From assembly GCF_014042365.1 (NCBI RefSeq), contig NZ_JACEZS010000003.1:62001-126000 (forward strand): a stretch of 64,000 bases of DNA, given 5' to 3'. Source of the DNA: Rugamonas fusca. Lineage in GTDB: Bacteria > Pseudomonadota > Gammaproteobacteria > Burkholderiales > Burkholderiaceae_D. Of this stretch, positions 27,687 to 37,184 are shown piece by piece (the stretch's first letter is position 1; the number at the start of each line of letters is the position of its first letter). Under the pieces are notes generated by a model. That model was given only the letters and a program-made list of their open reading frames with translations. It was not told the origin of the DNA and searched no databases. The position numbers were made by a program, and so were the translations under genes.

Positions 27687-28925
27687 ATGTCGCTCAATTA
27701 CATCTGGTCTGGCTTTTTCCTGGTGGGATTCGCCGCGGCGCTGGCGCAGTGGCTGTTGCTGGGCGATACGGAGATCTTCAAGCGCATCATCGAGGGCACC
27801 TTCGACTCGGCCCGCCTGGGCGTGATGGACATCGCGCTGCCGCTGGCCGGCGTGATGACGCTGTGGCTGGGCATCATGAACATCGGCGAGAAGGCCGGCA
27901 TGGTGAACCTGCTGGCGCGCGTGATCTCGCCGTTCTTCTCGCGCATCTTCCCGGAAGTGCCGAAGAACCATCCGGCCACCGGCCACATGGTGATGAACTT
28001 CTCGGCCAACCTGCTGGGCCTGGACAACGCGGCCACCCCGTTCGGCCTGAAGGCCATGGAAAGCCTGCAAACGCTCAATCCCAACAAGGATGAACCGAGC
28101 AACGCGCAAATCATGTTCCTGGTGCTGCACACTTCGGGCCTGACCCTGATCCCGGTGGCCATCATGGCCCAGCGCGCGATCCTGGGCGCGCACGATCCGT
28201 CCGACATCTTCATCCCCTGCATGATCGCCACCTACGTGGCCACCATGGCCGGCATCATCGGCGTGGCGATCCGCCAGCGCATCAACCTGTTCAACGGCGT
28301 CGTCATGGGCTGGCTGGGCGGGATCACGGCCTTCATCGGCGCCACCGTCTGGTACTTCACGCAATACCTGGCGCGCAGCGAGATCGAACAGGTGTCCAAG
28401 GTGGTGAGCAACCTGGTGCTGATCGTCGTGATCGCGGCTTTCATCATCGCCGCGCTGTGGAAGAAGGTGAATGTGTACGAGGCGTTCATCGAAGGGGCCA
28501 AGGGCGGCATCCAGACCTCGATCACCATCATCCCCTACCTGGTGGGCATGCTGGTGGCCATCAGTGTGATCCGCAACGCCGGCGTGCTCGGTTTCATGAT
28601 CAGCGGCCTCGATTGGGTGGTGACGCACCTGGGCTGGAACGCGGACTTCGTGCCGTCGCTGCCGACGGCGCTCATGAAGCCCTTGAGCAGCAGCGCCTCC
28701 AAGGCCCTGATGATCGACGCCATGAAGACCTACGGCCCCGATTCCTTCATCGGCCGCCTGACCTGCGTGTTCCAGGGCTCGGCCGACACCACCTTCTACA
28801 TCGTGGCGCTGTACTTCGGCTCGGTGGGCATCCGCAAGACCCGCTACGCCATCTCCTGCGGCCTGATCGCCGATTTCGCCGGGGTGGTGGCCGCCATCCT
28901 CGTGTCCTACGCCTTCTTCCACTGA
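27687..28925 (+). CDS. Fused SpmA-SpmB-like nucleoside-recognition-domain membrane protein
   Basis: A 412-aa polytopic membrane protein with two Gate (nucleoside recognition) domains. The first half (to about residue 200; GVMDIALPLAGVMTLWLGIM and NFSANLLGLDNAATPFGLKA) matches SpmA. The second half (from about 210; GAKGGIQTSITIIPYLVGML, then CVFQGSADTTFYIVALYFGS) matches SpmB. In spore-formers these are two proteins needed for spore core dehydration; Gram-negative bacteria often carry the fused form with unknown role. The ATG at 27687 follows a GAGGA site. The carboxypeptidase gene starts two bases after its stop, as SpmAB is coupled to DacB in Bacillus. Confidence 0.87.
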   Translation: MSLNYIWSGFFLVGFAAALAQWLLLGDTEIFKRIIEGTFDSARLGVMDIALPLAGVMTLWLGIMNIGEKAGMVNLLARVISPFFSRIFPEVPKNHPATGHMVMNFSANLLGLDNAATPFGLKAMESLQTLNPNKDEPSNAQIMFLVLHTSGLTLIPVAIMAQRAILGAHDPSDIFIPCMIATYVATMAGIIGVAIRQRINLFNGVVMGWLGGITAFIGATVWYFTQYLARSEIEQVSKVVSNLVLIVVIAAFIIAALWKKVNVYEAFIEGAKGGIQTSITIIPYLVGMLVAISVIRNAGVLGFMISGLDWVVTHLGWNADFVPSLPTALMKPLSSSASKALMIDAMKTYGPDSFIGRLTCVFQGSADTTFYIVALYFGSVGIRKTRYAISCGLIADFAGVVAAILVSYAFFH

Positions 28926-28927
28926 CC

Positions 28928-30409
28928 ATGTCCATGCGCCGTCCGCTGCTCGCCGTCCTGTTCGCCACCCTGGCCACCGCCGCCCACGCCGATCTGCCCG
29001 AGCCCGTGGCCCAGCTGCTGCAAGCGGCCCGCATTCCGCAGGAGGCGATGGGCGCCGTCGTGCTGCGCGATGGGGTGCCGCTGCTGTCGCACGGGGCCGA
29101 ACGCAGCATGCAGCCCGCGTCCACGATGAAGGTGCTGACCACGATGGTGGCACTGGAACAGCTGGGCCCCGTGTTCCGGGGGCGTACGGAATTGCGTACG
29201 GATGCGGAACTGGTGCGCGGCGTGCTGCGCGGCGACCTGTACCTGCGCGGCGGCGCCGACGCCGACTTGAACGAGGATGTGCTGGCCCGCATGCTGCAGG
29301 AGCTGCGCAACCAGGGCATCTGGCGCATCCAGGGCGACATCGTGCTCGACCGCCAGTTATTCCAGCCCGCCCAGCCCGACCCGCACGCGCCACCGTTCGA
29401 TGAGTACCCGTACGCCTACTACAACGTGGTGCCGGACGCGCTGCTGCTCAACACCAACCTGCTGCGGCTGGAACTGCGTTCGACGGGCGGCCAATTGTCG
29501 GCCGTGATGCTGCCCGCCATGGACAAGGTGGGCCTGAAAGCGGACCTGAAACTGGTGGACGCGCCATGCGCGGAATGGGAAAACGGCTGGAAGCGGCCCG
29601 AGGCCGTGCGCAAAGACGGCAAGATCAACGTCCTGCTGCGCGGCACCTTCCCGCGCGATTGCAGCACCTCCACCAGCATCAACGTGCTGGACCGCCACGA
29701 CTACCTGGAACGCCTGCTGCGCACCACGTGGAAGCGCGTCGGCGGTGTACTGAACGGCGAAGTGCGCGAGGCGGCACCGGACGGCACCACCCCGCCCACC
29801 TCGCGCCTGCTGGCGGCCCACGTGTCACGCCCCCTGCCGGAGCTGCTGCGCGACATCAACAAGCAGTCGGACAACACGCTGGCCCGCACCCTGTTCCTCA
29901 GCCTGGGCAGCCTGGAGGCCGACAGCGCGCTGGGCAGCCACCCGCTGCCGCCGTCCGAGGACAGCACGGCCGCGCGCGCCGGGCAACGCATCCACGCCTG
30001 GCTGAAGGAACACGGCATCGCCACCGACGGCCTGGTGCTGGAAAACGGTTCCGGCCTGTCGCGGCTGGAACGGGCCACGCCGGCCCAGCTGGCGGCCGTG
30101 CTGCAGGCCGGCCAGCGCAGCCTGTGGATGCCCGAATTCGTCTCCAGCCTGCCCATCGCGGGCCTCGACGGCACCATGCGCAAACGTCTCAAGGACAGCC
30201 CCGCCGCCCTGCACGCGCGCCTGAAAACGGGCAGCCTGCACGCCGTGGTGGCGATCGCCGGCTACGTGCCGGACGCCAGTGGCCACCCATGCGTGGTGGT
30301 GGCCTTCATCAACGACGAGCACGTGGCCAACGGCGCCGGCCGCGCCGCGCTCGATGCGCTGGTGGACTGGGTGGCGCGCACCCCGCAGTCCACGCCACCG
30401 GCCAGGTGA
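28928..30409 (+). CDS. dacB: D-alanyl-D-alanine carboxypeptidase/endopeptidase, PBP4 type
   Basis: A 493-aa class C penicillin-binding protein of the S13 peptidase family, acting in the periplasm to trim the terminal D-Ala and open crosslinks. A signal peptide ends near ATAAHA (residue 21). The catalytic motifs are STMK (Ser65-Lys68), SDN in INKQSDNTLAR, and KTG at 433-435. The large PBP4 insert lies between the first two motifs. The start lies two bases after the SpmAB-like gene; a second ATG two codons on is also possible. The gene ends before the aldo/keto reductase. Confidence 0.92.
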   Translation: MSMRRPLLAVLFATLATAAHADLPEPVAQLLQAARIPQEAMGAVVLRDGVPLLSHGAERSMQPASTMKVLTTMVALEQLGPVFRGRTELRTDAELVRGVLRGDLYLRGGADADLNEDVLARMLQELRNQGIWRIQGDIVLDRQLFQPAQPDPHAPPFDEYPYAYYNVVPDALLLNTNLLRLELRSTGGQLSAVMLPAMDKVGLKADLKLVDAPCAEWENGWKRPEAVRKDGKINVLLRGTFPRDCSTSTSINVLDRHDYLERLLRTTWKRVGGVLNGEVREAAPDGTTPPTSRLLAAHVSRPLPELLRDINKQSDNTLARTLFLSLGSLEADSALGSHPLPPSEDSTAARAGQRIHAWLKEHGIATDGLVLENGSGLSRLERATPAQLAAVLQAGQRSLWMPEFVSSLPIAGLDGTMRKRLKDSPAALHARLKTGSLHAVVAIAGYVPDASGHPCVVVAFINDEHVANGAGRAALDALVDWVARTPQSTPPAR

Positions 30410-30461
30410 ACCCGCGGCGCTATTGAACCATACTGTTTATATCATTTTTACGGAGCGAACG

Positions 30462-31445
<984 letters not shown>

Positions 31446-31542
31446 CGGCCAGCGTTCGCGCTGGTGGCGCGCAGGTGGCGCGAGGTGACACGCGATGGCG
31501 GCGCCGGGCGCCGCGCCATCGCCACACAGGTCATGGCGCGCC

Positions 31543-32154
31543 TCACAGCACGCGGGTGTAGCTGGCCCTGACGCGCTCGCGGTCACCGCAATCGAAGTGC
31601 CACCATTCCGTGTGGATGCCGACCCAGCCCGCCTGCGCCATGGCGTCGCGCAGCAGCTGGCGGTTGCCCGTCTGCGTCGCGCTGAGCGCGCCGCTGGCCA
31701 GCAGTTCCGGCTCGAGCGCGGGGTGGGAGCGCTCGCTCAGGTCATCGAAGGCGGTGCCCATATCCAGTTCCCGGCCTTCGTCGTCGAGGATGGTCAGATC
31801 GACCGCCATGCCGAAGGAATGAATGGAACCGCGTCCCGGTTCCGCGATATAAGCCAGCAAGTCCGTGCCTTGCAGCGCCAGCCACAGTTGTTCCTGCACC
31901 CGCTGCGGACGCAACGCGTCCAGCACCAGCAGCCGGTAGCCGGGCCAGCGCAAGGCCAGCCAATCGACGGCCTGTTCCAGCGCGGCGGCGGCCTCCCGGT
32001 GCAGCCAGGCGCAGTCGAGCGGCGAGTACAGGTCGCGGCCGACGAAGTTGTCGGCCGTCGCATAGCGCAGGTCGATGGCGATGCCGGGCACGCTGGCCAG
32101 CGGCCGGAACGCGCCATGGCTGGCGATCGCTTCGCAGGGCAGGCCGGGCATCAT
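31543..32154 (-). CDS. D-alanyl-D-alanine dipeptidase (VanX/DdpX family)
   Basis: A 203-aa zinc peptidase of family M15D that splits D-Ala-D-Ala. Metal ligands are in SIHSFGMAVD (His112, Asp119) and EWWHFD (Glu183 catalytic, His186); the substrate-positioning Arg is in LDALRPQRVQ. The ATG at 32154 follows a perfect GGAGG at good spacing; an upstream TTG start at 32232 lacks one. No signal peptide is seen with this start, suggesting a cytoplasmic enzyme recovering D-Ala during wall turnover rather than resistance, since no vanHA genes are present. Last gene of the murein-salvage operon. Confidence 0.9.
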   Translation of the reverse strand: MMPGLPCEAIASHGAFRPLASVPGIAIDLRYATADNFVGRDLYSPLDCAWLHREAAAALEQAVDWLALRWPGYRLLVLDALRPQRVQEQLWLALQGTDLLAYIAEPGRGSIHSFGMAVDLTILDDEGRELDMGTAFDDLSERSHPALEPELLASGALSATQTGNRQLLRDAMAQAGWVGIHTEWWHFDCGDRERVRASYTRVL

Positions 32155-32283
32155 GCCGGCCTCCGCGCCGCGCGCAGGGTGGTGAGGCAATGGTCGATGT
32201 GGCGCAAACGCATGAGAACCGTCCTTGTTCAACTGCAGCGACTAGTCACAGCGTCAGCGTAGCACGATGGCGCGCGCCGCGTG

Positions 32284-33204
32284 TCAGTGGCGCTCGCCCG
32301 GCTCCGGCGCCGGCGCCGGCGCGGACGGCGCCACCACGGGCGCGGCGGGCGGCAACGGCAGGGCCGGCGACGTCAGCGTGTCGAGAATGGCGGCCGTCTC
32401 CGCATCGGGCTCGCCATCGAACCTGCTCTGCCGGTACTTGGACTGGAACACCACCAGCACGTTGCGGGTGGCCGCGTCCAGTTCGCCCGTCTGCGGCACC
32501 GCATAGCCATGCTGCGCCAGTTTTTGCTGGAACCAGCCGATGTCGGGCAATTGCGCCGCGAACAGGGGCAGGCGCGCGGCCACCTGCATGGGACTGGGCC
32601 AGCGCACCAGGCCCGCGTCGGCCAGCTGCTGCCATGGGAACAGCGGACCGGGGTCCTGCTTGCGCTGGGGCGCGATGTCGCTGTGACCGAGCACGTTCTC
32701 GGGCGGGATGGCATGACGCGCCATGATCTGCTTCAGGAGCATGATCAGCTGGTCGATCTGGGCTTGCGGGAACGGATACCAGATCCGCCCCTCGGGCGTG
32801 TCGCGGAAGCCGGGATTGACGATCTCGATGCCGATCGAACTGACGTTCAGCTGTGTATAAGTCTTCCAGTTACTCACACCGGCATGGTTGGCCTGGCGCG
32901 CTTCGTCCACCAGCGTGTAGAAGAACGGCTGCGGGCCGTCCGTCAGCAGGTAATGGCTGCTGACCACGTCCTGGGTCAGCGTCTTGAGCGAGCGTGTCAG
33001 GTCGCCGGCCGTGTAGTGCAGCACGATGAACTTGACGCGGTCGCTCTGGCTGCGGGCCGTGTAGCTATGGTCGAGCCGGGGGCCGGGCGGGGCCACGGCG
33101 CAGCCGGCCAGCAGCGCCAGCAGCGCCAACGGCGCCAGCGAGGCCAATGACGCGCGCCGGCCGCCGCGGCGCGTGGGCGCAATGGCGTGGCCGGTGTTAG
33201 TCAT
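32284..33204 (-). CDS. N-acetylmuramoyl-L-alanine amidase, AmiD-like lipoprotein
   Basis: A 306-aa amidase_2 family zinc enzyme cutting the bond between MurNAc (including 1,6-anhydro forms) and L-Ala. The lipoprotein signal ends in LLALLAGC with Cys35 as the lipid-bearing residue, followed by Ala, so outer-membrane sorting is likely. Zinc ligands: His63 in IVLHYTAGD, a His in the middle and one in VLGHSDIAPQRKQDPG. The C-terminal peptidoglycan-binding-like domain (ADAGLVRWPSPMQVAA to ILDTL) matches AmiD, and a Pro/Ala tail ends the protein. The start overlaps the upstream kinase gene by eight bases. Confidence 0.92.
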   Translation of the reverse strand: MTNTGHAIAPTRRGGRRASLASLAPLALLALLAGCAVAPPGPRLDHSYTARSQSDRVKFIVLHYTAGDLTRSLKTLTQDVVSSHYLLTDGPQPFFYTLVDEARQANHAGVSNWKTYTQLNVSSIGIEIVNPGFRDTPEGRIWYPFPQAQIDQLIMLLKQIMARHAIPPENVLGHSDIAPQRKQDPGPLFPWQQLADAGLVRWPSPMQVAARLPLFAAQLPDIGWFQQKLAQHGYAVPQTGELDAATRNVLVVFQSKYRQSRFDGEPDAETAAILDTLTSPALPLPPAAPVVAPSAPAPAPEPGERH

Positions 33205-34156
33205 GGCTGGATTCGGGACGGTGGAACGGGAAATGGCGGGCCTGGGCTGCGATGCGGGCCGCCGCGTGGTGCGGGCGCACCGCCTTTTGCTGCAGCGGCA
33301 CGTGGGCCGGCAGCTCGGCGCGCATCGATTGCGCCAGCAGCGGGTGCAGTTCGGCCGCGCGTCCGGCCAGCACCACGGGCCGCAGGCCATAGCGGCGCAC
33401 CATGGCGTTGGCCAGCCGGGCCAGTTCCAGGCCGGCGTCGAGCAGGATGCGGCGCGCTTCCGGGTCGGCTTCCACGCTGGCGGCCACGGCCAGCGCCAGC
33501 CGGCCTATCGTGCCCCGGTCCTGGCCGTACATGAACTGGCGGCTGTGGGCCCAGTCGTTGCCGCCCACGTGGGCGAACACGGCTTGCGCCAGCGGCGAAT
33601 CGCGCCAGGCGCCCGGCGCTTCATCCTCGCGGCGCCAGATGCTGCGCAGCGCCTCGCGCGCGATCCAGTAGCCGCCGCCGCCATCGTCGAGCAGCACGCC
33701 GCGCCCGCCGGCCCGGTGGAACTGGCCATGTTCATCGACCCAGGCCGCGATCGAGCCGGTGCCGGCGTAGACCAGGTAGCCGTGACCGGGCGCGAAGGTA
33801 TCCAGGCAGGCGATTTCGATATCGTTGCGCACGCTGACGGCGTCCGCCGGGATGGCCAGCAGGGTGGCCAGCCAGTGGGCCAGTTGCACGCTGTCGCCGC
33901 CAAAGCCGGTAAGGCCGGCGCACACGGCGTCCGGGCGGCCGGCCGCCAGCACGGCCGCGCACAGCGCCGTGAAGCTGGCGTGGACGGCGGCCCGGCCCGC
34001 CTCGCTCTCCATCTGCAGCGCCGTCAGGCCACCCACGTGGCCCTCGGCCACGATCACGCCGTCGGCCGCGGCCAGGGCCCAGCGGGTCTGGGTGCCGCCG
34101 GCGTCGATGCCCAGGCCGAGGCGCGGCGATGCGTGGAGGGCGTGCACGGCGCTCAC
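33197..34156 (-). CDS. BadF/BadG/BcrA-type sugar kinase, likely N-acetylmuramate or N-acetylglucosamine kinase
   Basis: A 319-aa actin-fold ATPase. The phosphate-1 loop is LGIDAGGTQTRWAL (18-24 core), phosphate-2 is YLVYAGTGSIAAW, and adenosine loop VVLAGRAAELHP. Eukaryotic GlcNAc kinase and the clostridial MurNAc/GlcNAc kinase MurK belong to this family. Being in one operon with MurQ, which needs MurNAc-6-phosphate, argues that the sugar is MurNAc. The start is GTG at 34156; the GTGA overlap with the stop of the preceding gene indicates translational coupling. Substrate is inferred from context, not residues. Confidence 0.82.
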   Translation of the reverse strand: MSAVHALHASPRLGLGIDAGGTQTRWALAAADGVIVAEGHVGGLTALQMESEAGRAAVHASFTALCAAVLAAGRPDAVCAGLTGFGGDSVQLAHWLATLLAIPADAVSVRNDIEIACLDTFAPGHGYLVYAGTGSIAAWVDEHGQFHRAGGRGVLLDDGGGGYWIAREALRSIWRREDEAPGAWRDSPLAQAVFAHVGGNDWAHSRQFMYGQDRGTIGRLALAVAASVEADPEARRILLDAGLELARLANAMVRRYGLRPVVLAGRAAELHPLLAQSMRAELPAHVPLQQKAVRPHHAAARIAAQARHFPFHRPESSHD

Positions 34157-35826
34157 GCGGTGGCCACCGTGACGCGCGCGCTCTCGTTGCCGAGCCGGTC
34201 GACGGCGCTGACGACGACGGCGCTGGCCGCGCCGGCCACGCCATCGTCGGGCAGGCGCAGTTCCGTGCGGGTGCCGGGGGCGACGGCGAAGCGCCACTCA
34301 TTGCCGTAGCGTGACCAGACCGCGTATTGCGCCACGGCCTTGCCGGCGCCGGGCGCCAGCTTGAGCGCGAGGCCGGCGCCGTCGCGGCGGGCCGTCACGG
34401 CCGGCGCGGCTGGCGCGACCGCGCCCAGCCACGGGGTGGGCGGCACCAGCGCCGCGTACTGGTAAGCCTGGGTCTTGAGCTGGTCGCACACGCCCTTGCG
34501 GTTTTCCATCAGGGCCGCCACGCTGAAATGCAGGTGGCCGTGGTTGCCGTTGCGGCTGCGCGTGACGCCGATCTGCTTGACGATTTCCTCGGGCGGGAAG
34601 GCCTTGCTGGAATTGTCGATGCGGCTGGTGTACAGGCCCGGCCACACGTGGCGGCCCTGGGTGTTCTGCGCCAGCCAATAGTCGAGCAGCACATCGAACG
34701 CTTGCGGGGCCTGCGCCACGGGCCAGTACAGCTGGGGCGCCAGGTAGTCGAGCCAGCCGTTGGCCAGCCACAGTTCCGCGTCCGCGTACAGCTTGTCGTA
34801 CTGGCTGAAGCCGACGATGCCGGCCGGGCGCCGGTCAGGCCGGCCGATGCCGAACGGGCTGATGCCAAAGCGCACCCACGCCTTTTCCCGGTGGATGCCC
34901 TGGTACAGCGCTTCGATCAGCTGGTTGACGTTCTGGCGCCGCCACGCGGCCCGGTCCAGCTGGCCCCCGGACAGCAGGTAGCGCTGCCACGAGGGCTGGT
35001 CGGGGAATTCCAGTTCCGCTTTCGGCCCCGCGCCGCCATCGAGCGCCGCGCCGCTCTCGGCACCTGCGGCGCCGGCCGCGTTGGGTGCGTCAATCGGATA
35101 GGGATAGAAATAGTCGTCGATGTGGACGCCGTCGATATCGTAGCGGCGCACCACGTCCAGCACCACGTCCAGCGTGTGGCGCGAGGCGGCCGGCTCGCCG
35201 GGGTCCATCCACAGGAAGCGGCCATACGGCTTGACGGCCTCGGGCTGGGTATGGGCGATGTGGCCCGGCGTGAGCGGGGTCCTGGCCGTCGCGTGGCGGG
35301 CCCGGTAGGGGTTGAACCACGCGTGCAGTTCCAGCCCGCGCGCGTGGGCCTGGGCGATCCAGAACTGCAGCGGGTCGTACAGGGGGCGCGGCGCGCGGCC
35401 CTGCTGGCCGGTGAGGAATTCCGACCACGGTTCCAGCTCGGACGGGTAGATGGCGTCGGCGCTGGGACGCACCTGCAACACGATGGCGTTCAGGTTCAGG
35501 GCCTTGGCCCGGTCCAGGATGGCCAGCGCCTCGGCCTGCTGCCGGTCCACGCTCAGGTTGCTGCGGCTGGGCCAGTCGATGTTGGCCACCGTCGAGACCC
35601 AGGCGGCGCGAAATTCGCGCGGGGCCGGCGGCGGCACGGCCGGATCGGCAGCGGCGGACGCGCCGGCGCCGGTGCCGGTGCCCGTGCCACCACCAGAACC
35701 GGATGGCACGGGCTGGCCCGGCGTGGCCGGCGCCAATGGCGTGGACGCGCAACCGCTCAACAGCGCGGCCAGGCCGCCAGCCACGCAGGCGGCCAAGGAC
35801 TGCCGCTTTTTCGCATTAAACTCCAC
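34153..35826 (-). CDS. DigH-like peptidoglycan glycosyl hydrolase lipoprotein (GHL10 family)
   Basis: A protein of about 557 aa with a GHL10/DUF187 TIM-barrel domain (REFRAAWVSTVANIDWPS, LNAIVLQVRPSADAIYPSEL, DGVHIDDYFYPYP). E. coli DigH (YddW) of this family is an outer-membrane lipoprotein that cleaves glycan strands stripped of peptides. Here too the N-terminus is a lipoprotein signal with GLAALLSGC, Cys26 from the GTG start at 35826; a TTG at 35856 is possible. A low-complexity Gly/Ala/Pro linker follows. An extra C-terminal beta-sandwich-like domain (about 100 residues; LRLPDDGVAGAASAVVVSAV) is a fibronectin-III-like addition. It lies between the AmpG-like and kinase genes. Confidence 0.85.
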   Translation of the reverse strand: MEFNAKKRQSLAACVAGGLAALLSGCASTPLAPATPGQPVPSGSGGGTGTGTGAGASAAADPAVPPPAPREFRAAWVSTVANIDWPSRSNLSVDRQQAEALAILDRAKALNLNAIVLQVRPSADAIYPSELEPWSEFLTGQQGRAPRPLYDPLQFWIAQAHARGLELHAWFNPYRARHATARTPLTPGHIAHTQPEAVKPYGRFLWMDPGEPAASRHTLDVVLDVVRRYDIDGVHIDDYFYPYPIDAPNAAGAAGAESGAALDGGAGPKAELEFPDQPSWQRYLLSGGQLDRAAWRRQNVNQLIEALYQGIHREKAWVRFGISPFGIGRPDRRPAGIVGFSQYDKLYADAELWLANGWLDYLAPQLYWPVAQAPQAFDVLLDYWLAQNTQGRHVWPGLYTSRIDNSSKAFPPEEIVKQIGVTRSRNGNHGHLHFSVAALMENRKGVCDQLKTQAYQYAALVPPTPWLGAVAPAAPAVTARRDGAGLALKLAPGAGKAVAQYAVWSRYGNEWRFAVAPGTRTELRLPDDGVAGAASAVVVSAVDRLGNESARVTVATA

Positions 35827-35860
35827 TTCCCGTTCCCCGATCCAGATGACGCGCAAGGCC

Positions 35861-37138
35861 CTATTGTAATGCGGCCGGCGCCTGTTTCCGGCCGAATTCG
35901 GGGTCGATTTTCACCAGCGCGGCCATGACGAAGGCTGGCACCGTGGCCACGCACACCCACAGGAAGAAGTGCTGGTAGCCCAGTTGCTGCTGGATCCAGC
36001 CGCTGGCCATGCCCGGCAACATCATGCCCAGCGCCATGAAGCCGGTGCAGATGGCGTAATGGGCCGTCTTGTGCTCGCCTTCGGCCACCAGGATCATGTA
36101 CATCAGGTAGGCGGCGAAGCCGTAGCCATAGCCCAGCTGTTCGAGCGCGATGCTGGCGCCGATCAGGTAGATATTCTGCGGCAGCGCGCTGGCCAGGTAG
36201 ACGAACACCAGGTCCGGCACATGCACGGCCAGCACCATGCCCCACAGGCAGCGCTGGAGGCCGTAGCGGGCCACGGCCACGCCGCCCAGCAGGCCGCCCA
36301 CGGTCAGGGCCGCCACGCCGATGGTGCCGTACACGAGGCCCACCTGGGCCGTCGTCAGCCCCAGGCCGCCCTTGTCGGCCGGGTCCAGCAGGAAGGGCAC
36401 GGCCAGCTTGAGCAACTGCGCCTCGCCGAGCCGGAACAACAGCAAAAAGCCAAGGATGACGAGGATGCCAGGCTTGCGGAAAAAGCTCTTGAACGTGGCG
36501 AAAAAATCGTGCAGCAGGGCGCCGCCGGACGCTGGCGGCCGGTCCGCGGCGGGACGCGGCAGCACCAGCTGGTGGTAGGCGAACAGCAAGACGAACAGCA
36601 CGGCCAGCACGAAGAACACGATGGACCACGCCAGCCGCACGCTGTCCAGCGACTCGGCCAGCTTGCCGGCCAGGTAGACCAGCCCGCCCTGGCCGGCGAT
36701 CATGGCCAGCCGGTAGCACGTGGAGCGCACGCCGACGAAGGCTGCTTGCTGGTGCTGGGGCAGGCCCAGCATGTAAAAGCCGTCGGCCGCGATGTCATGG
36801 GTGGCCGAGCTGAAGGCCATCAGCCAGAACACGGCCAGGCTGAGCTGGAAGAACTGGGGCAGGCTGGTGGTCAGGGCCACCAGCGCCAGCGACGCGCCCA
36901 GCAGCAACTGCGCGGCCACGATCCACAACCGGCGCGTGCCCAGCAACTCCACCACGGGCGACCACAGCGGCTTGATCACCCATGGCAGGTACAACCAGCC
37001 CGTGTACAGCGCGATGTCGGTGTTGGACACGCCCAGGTTCTTGTACATCACGACCGATAGCGTCATCACCACCACGTAGGGGATGCCTTGGCCAAAATAC
37101 AGGGTGGGCACCCACCACCACGGGCTGCGTTGCTCCAT
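35861..37138 (-). CDS. AmpG-like muropeptide MFS transporter
   Basis: A 425-aa major-facilitator protein with about twelve hydrophobic helices. The start WVPTLYFGQGIPYVVVMTLS and the motifs HDIAADGFYM and MAFSSATHDIAADG are those of AmpG, the inner-membrane importer of GlcNAc-anhydro-MurNAc (with or without peptide). E. coli AmpG has two extra helices and 491 residues; this shorter form fits the AmpG-like subgroup often found next to murQ. The gene lies 46 bases after murQ and 34 bases before the DigH-like gene, in an operon. An importer role for murein sugars is strongly suggested by these neighbours. Confidence 0.88.
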   Translation of the reverse strand: MEQRSPWWWVPTLYFGQGIPYVVVMTLSVVMYKNLGVSNTDIALYTGWLYLPWVIKPLWSPVVELLGTRRLWIVAAQLLLGASLALVALTTSLPQFFQLSLAVFWLMAFSSATHDIAADGFYMLGLPQHQQAAFVGVRSTCYRLAMIAGQGGLVYLAGKLAESLDSVRLAWSIVFFVLAVLFVLLFAYHQLVLPRPAADRPPASGGALLHDFFATFKSFFRKPGILVILGFLLLFRLGEAQLLKLAVPFLLDPADKGGLGLTTAQVGLVYGTIGVAALTVGGLLGGVAVARYGLQRCLWGMVLAVHVPDLVFVYLASALPQNIYLIGASIALEQLGYGYGFAAYLMYMILVAEGEHKTAHYAICTGFMALGMMLPGMASGWIQQQLGYQHFFLWVCVATVPAFVMAALVKIDPEFGRKQAPAALQ

Positions 37139-37184
37139 GCTTTCCTAATGAGTCAGTTTCCGGTACAACGACGTCAAAATCGTA

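Noticed and set aside
27597..29393. A 5' extension of the peptide-binding protein frame by about 600 codons
   Set aside because: It lies antisense to the SpmAB-like and dacB genes. The signal peptide at 27596 marks the true start.
31543..32154. VanX-like gene as vancomycin resistance
   Set aside because: There are no vanH or vanA ligase genes nearby, and the setting is a murein-salvage operon in a Gram-negative.
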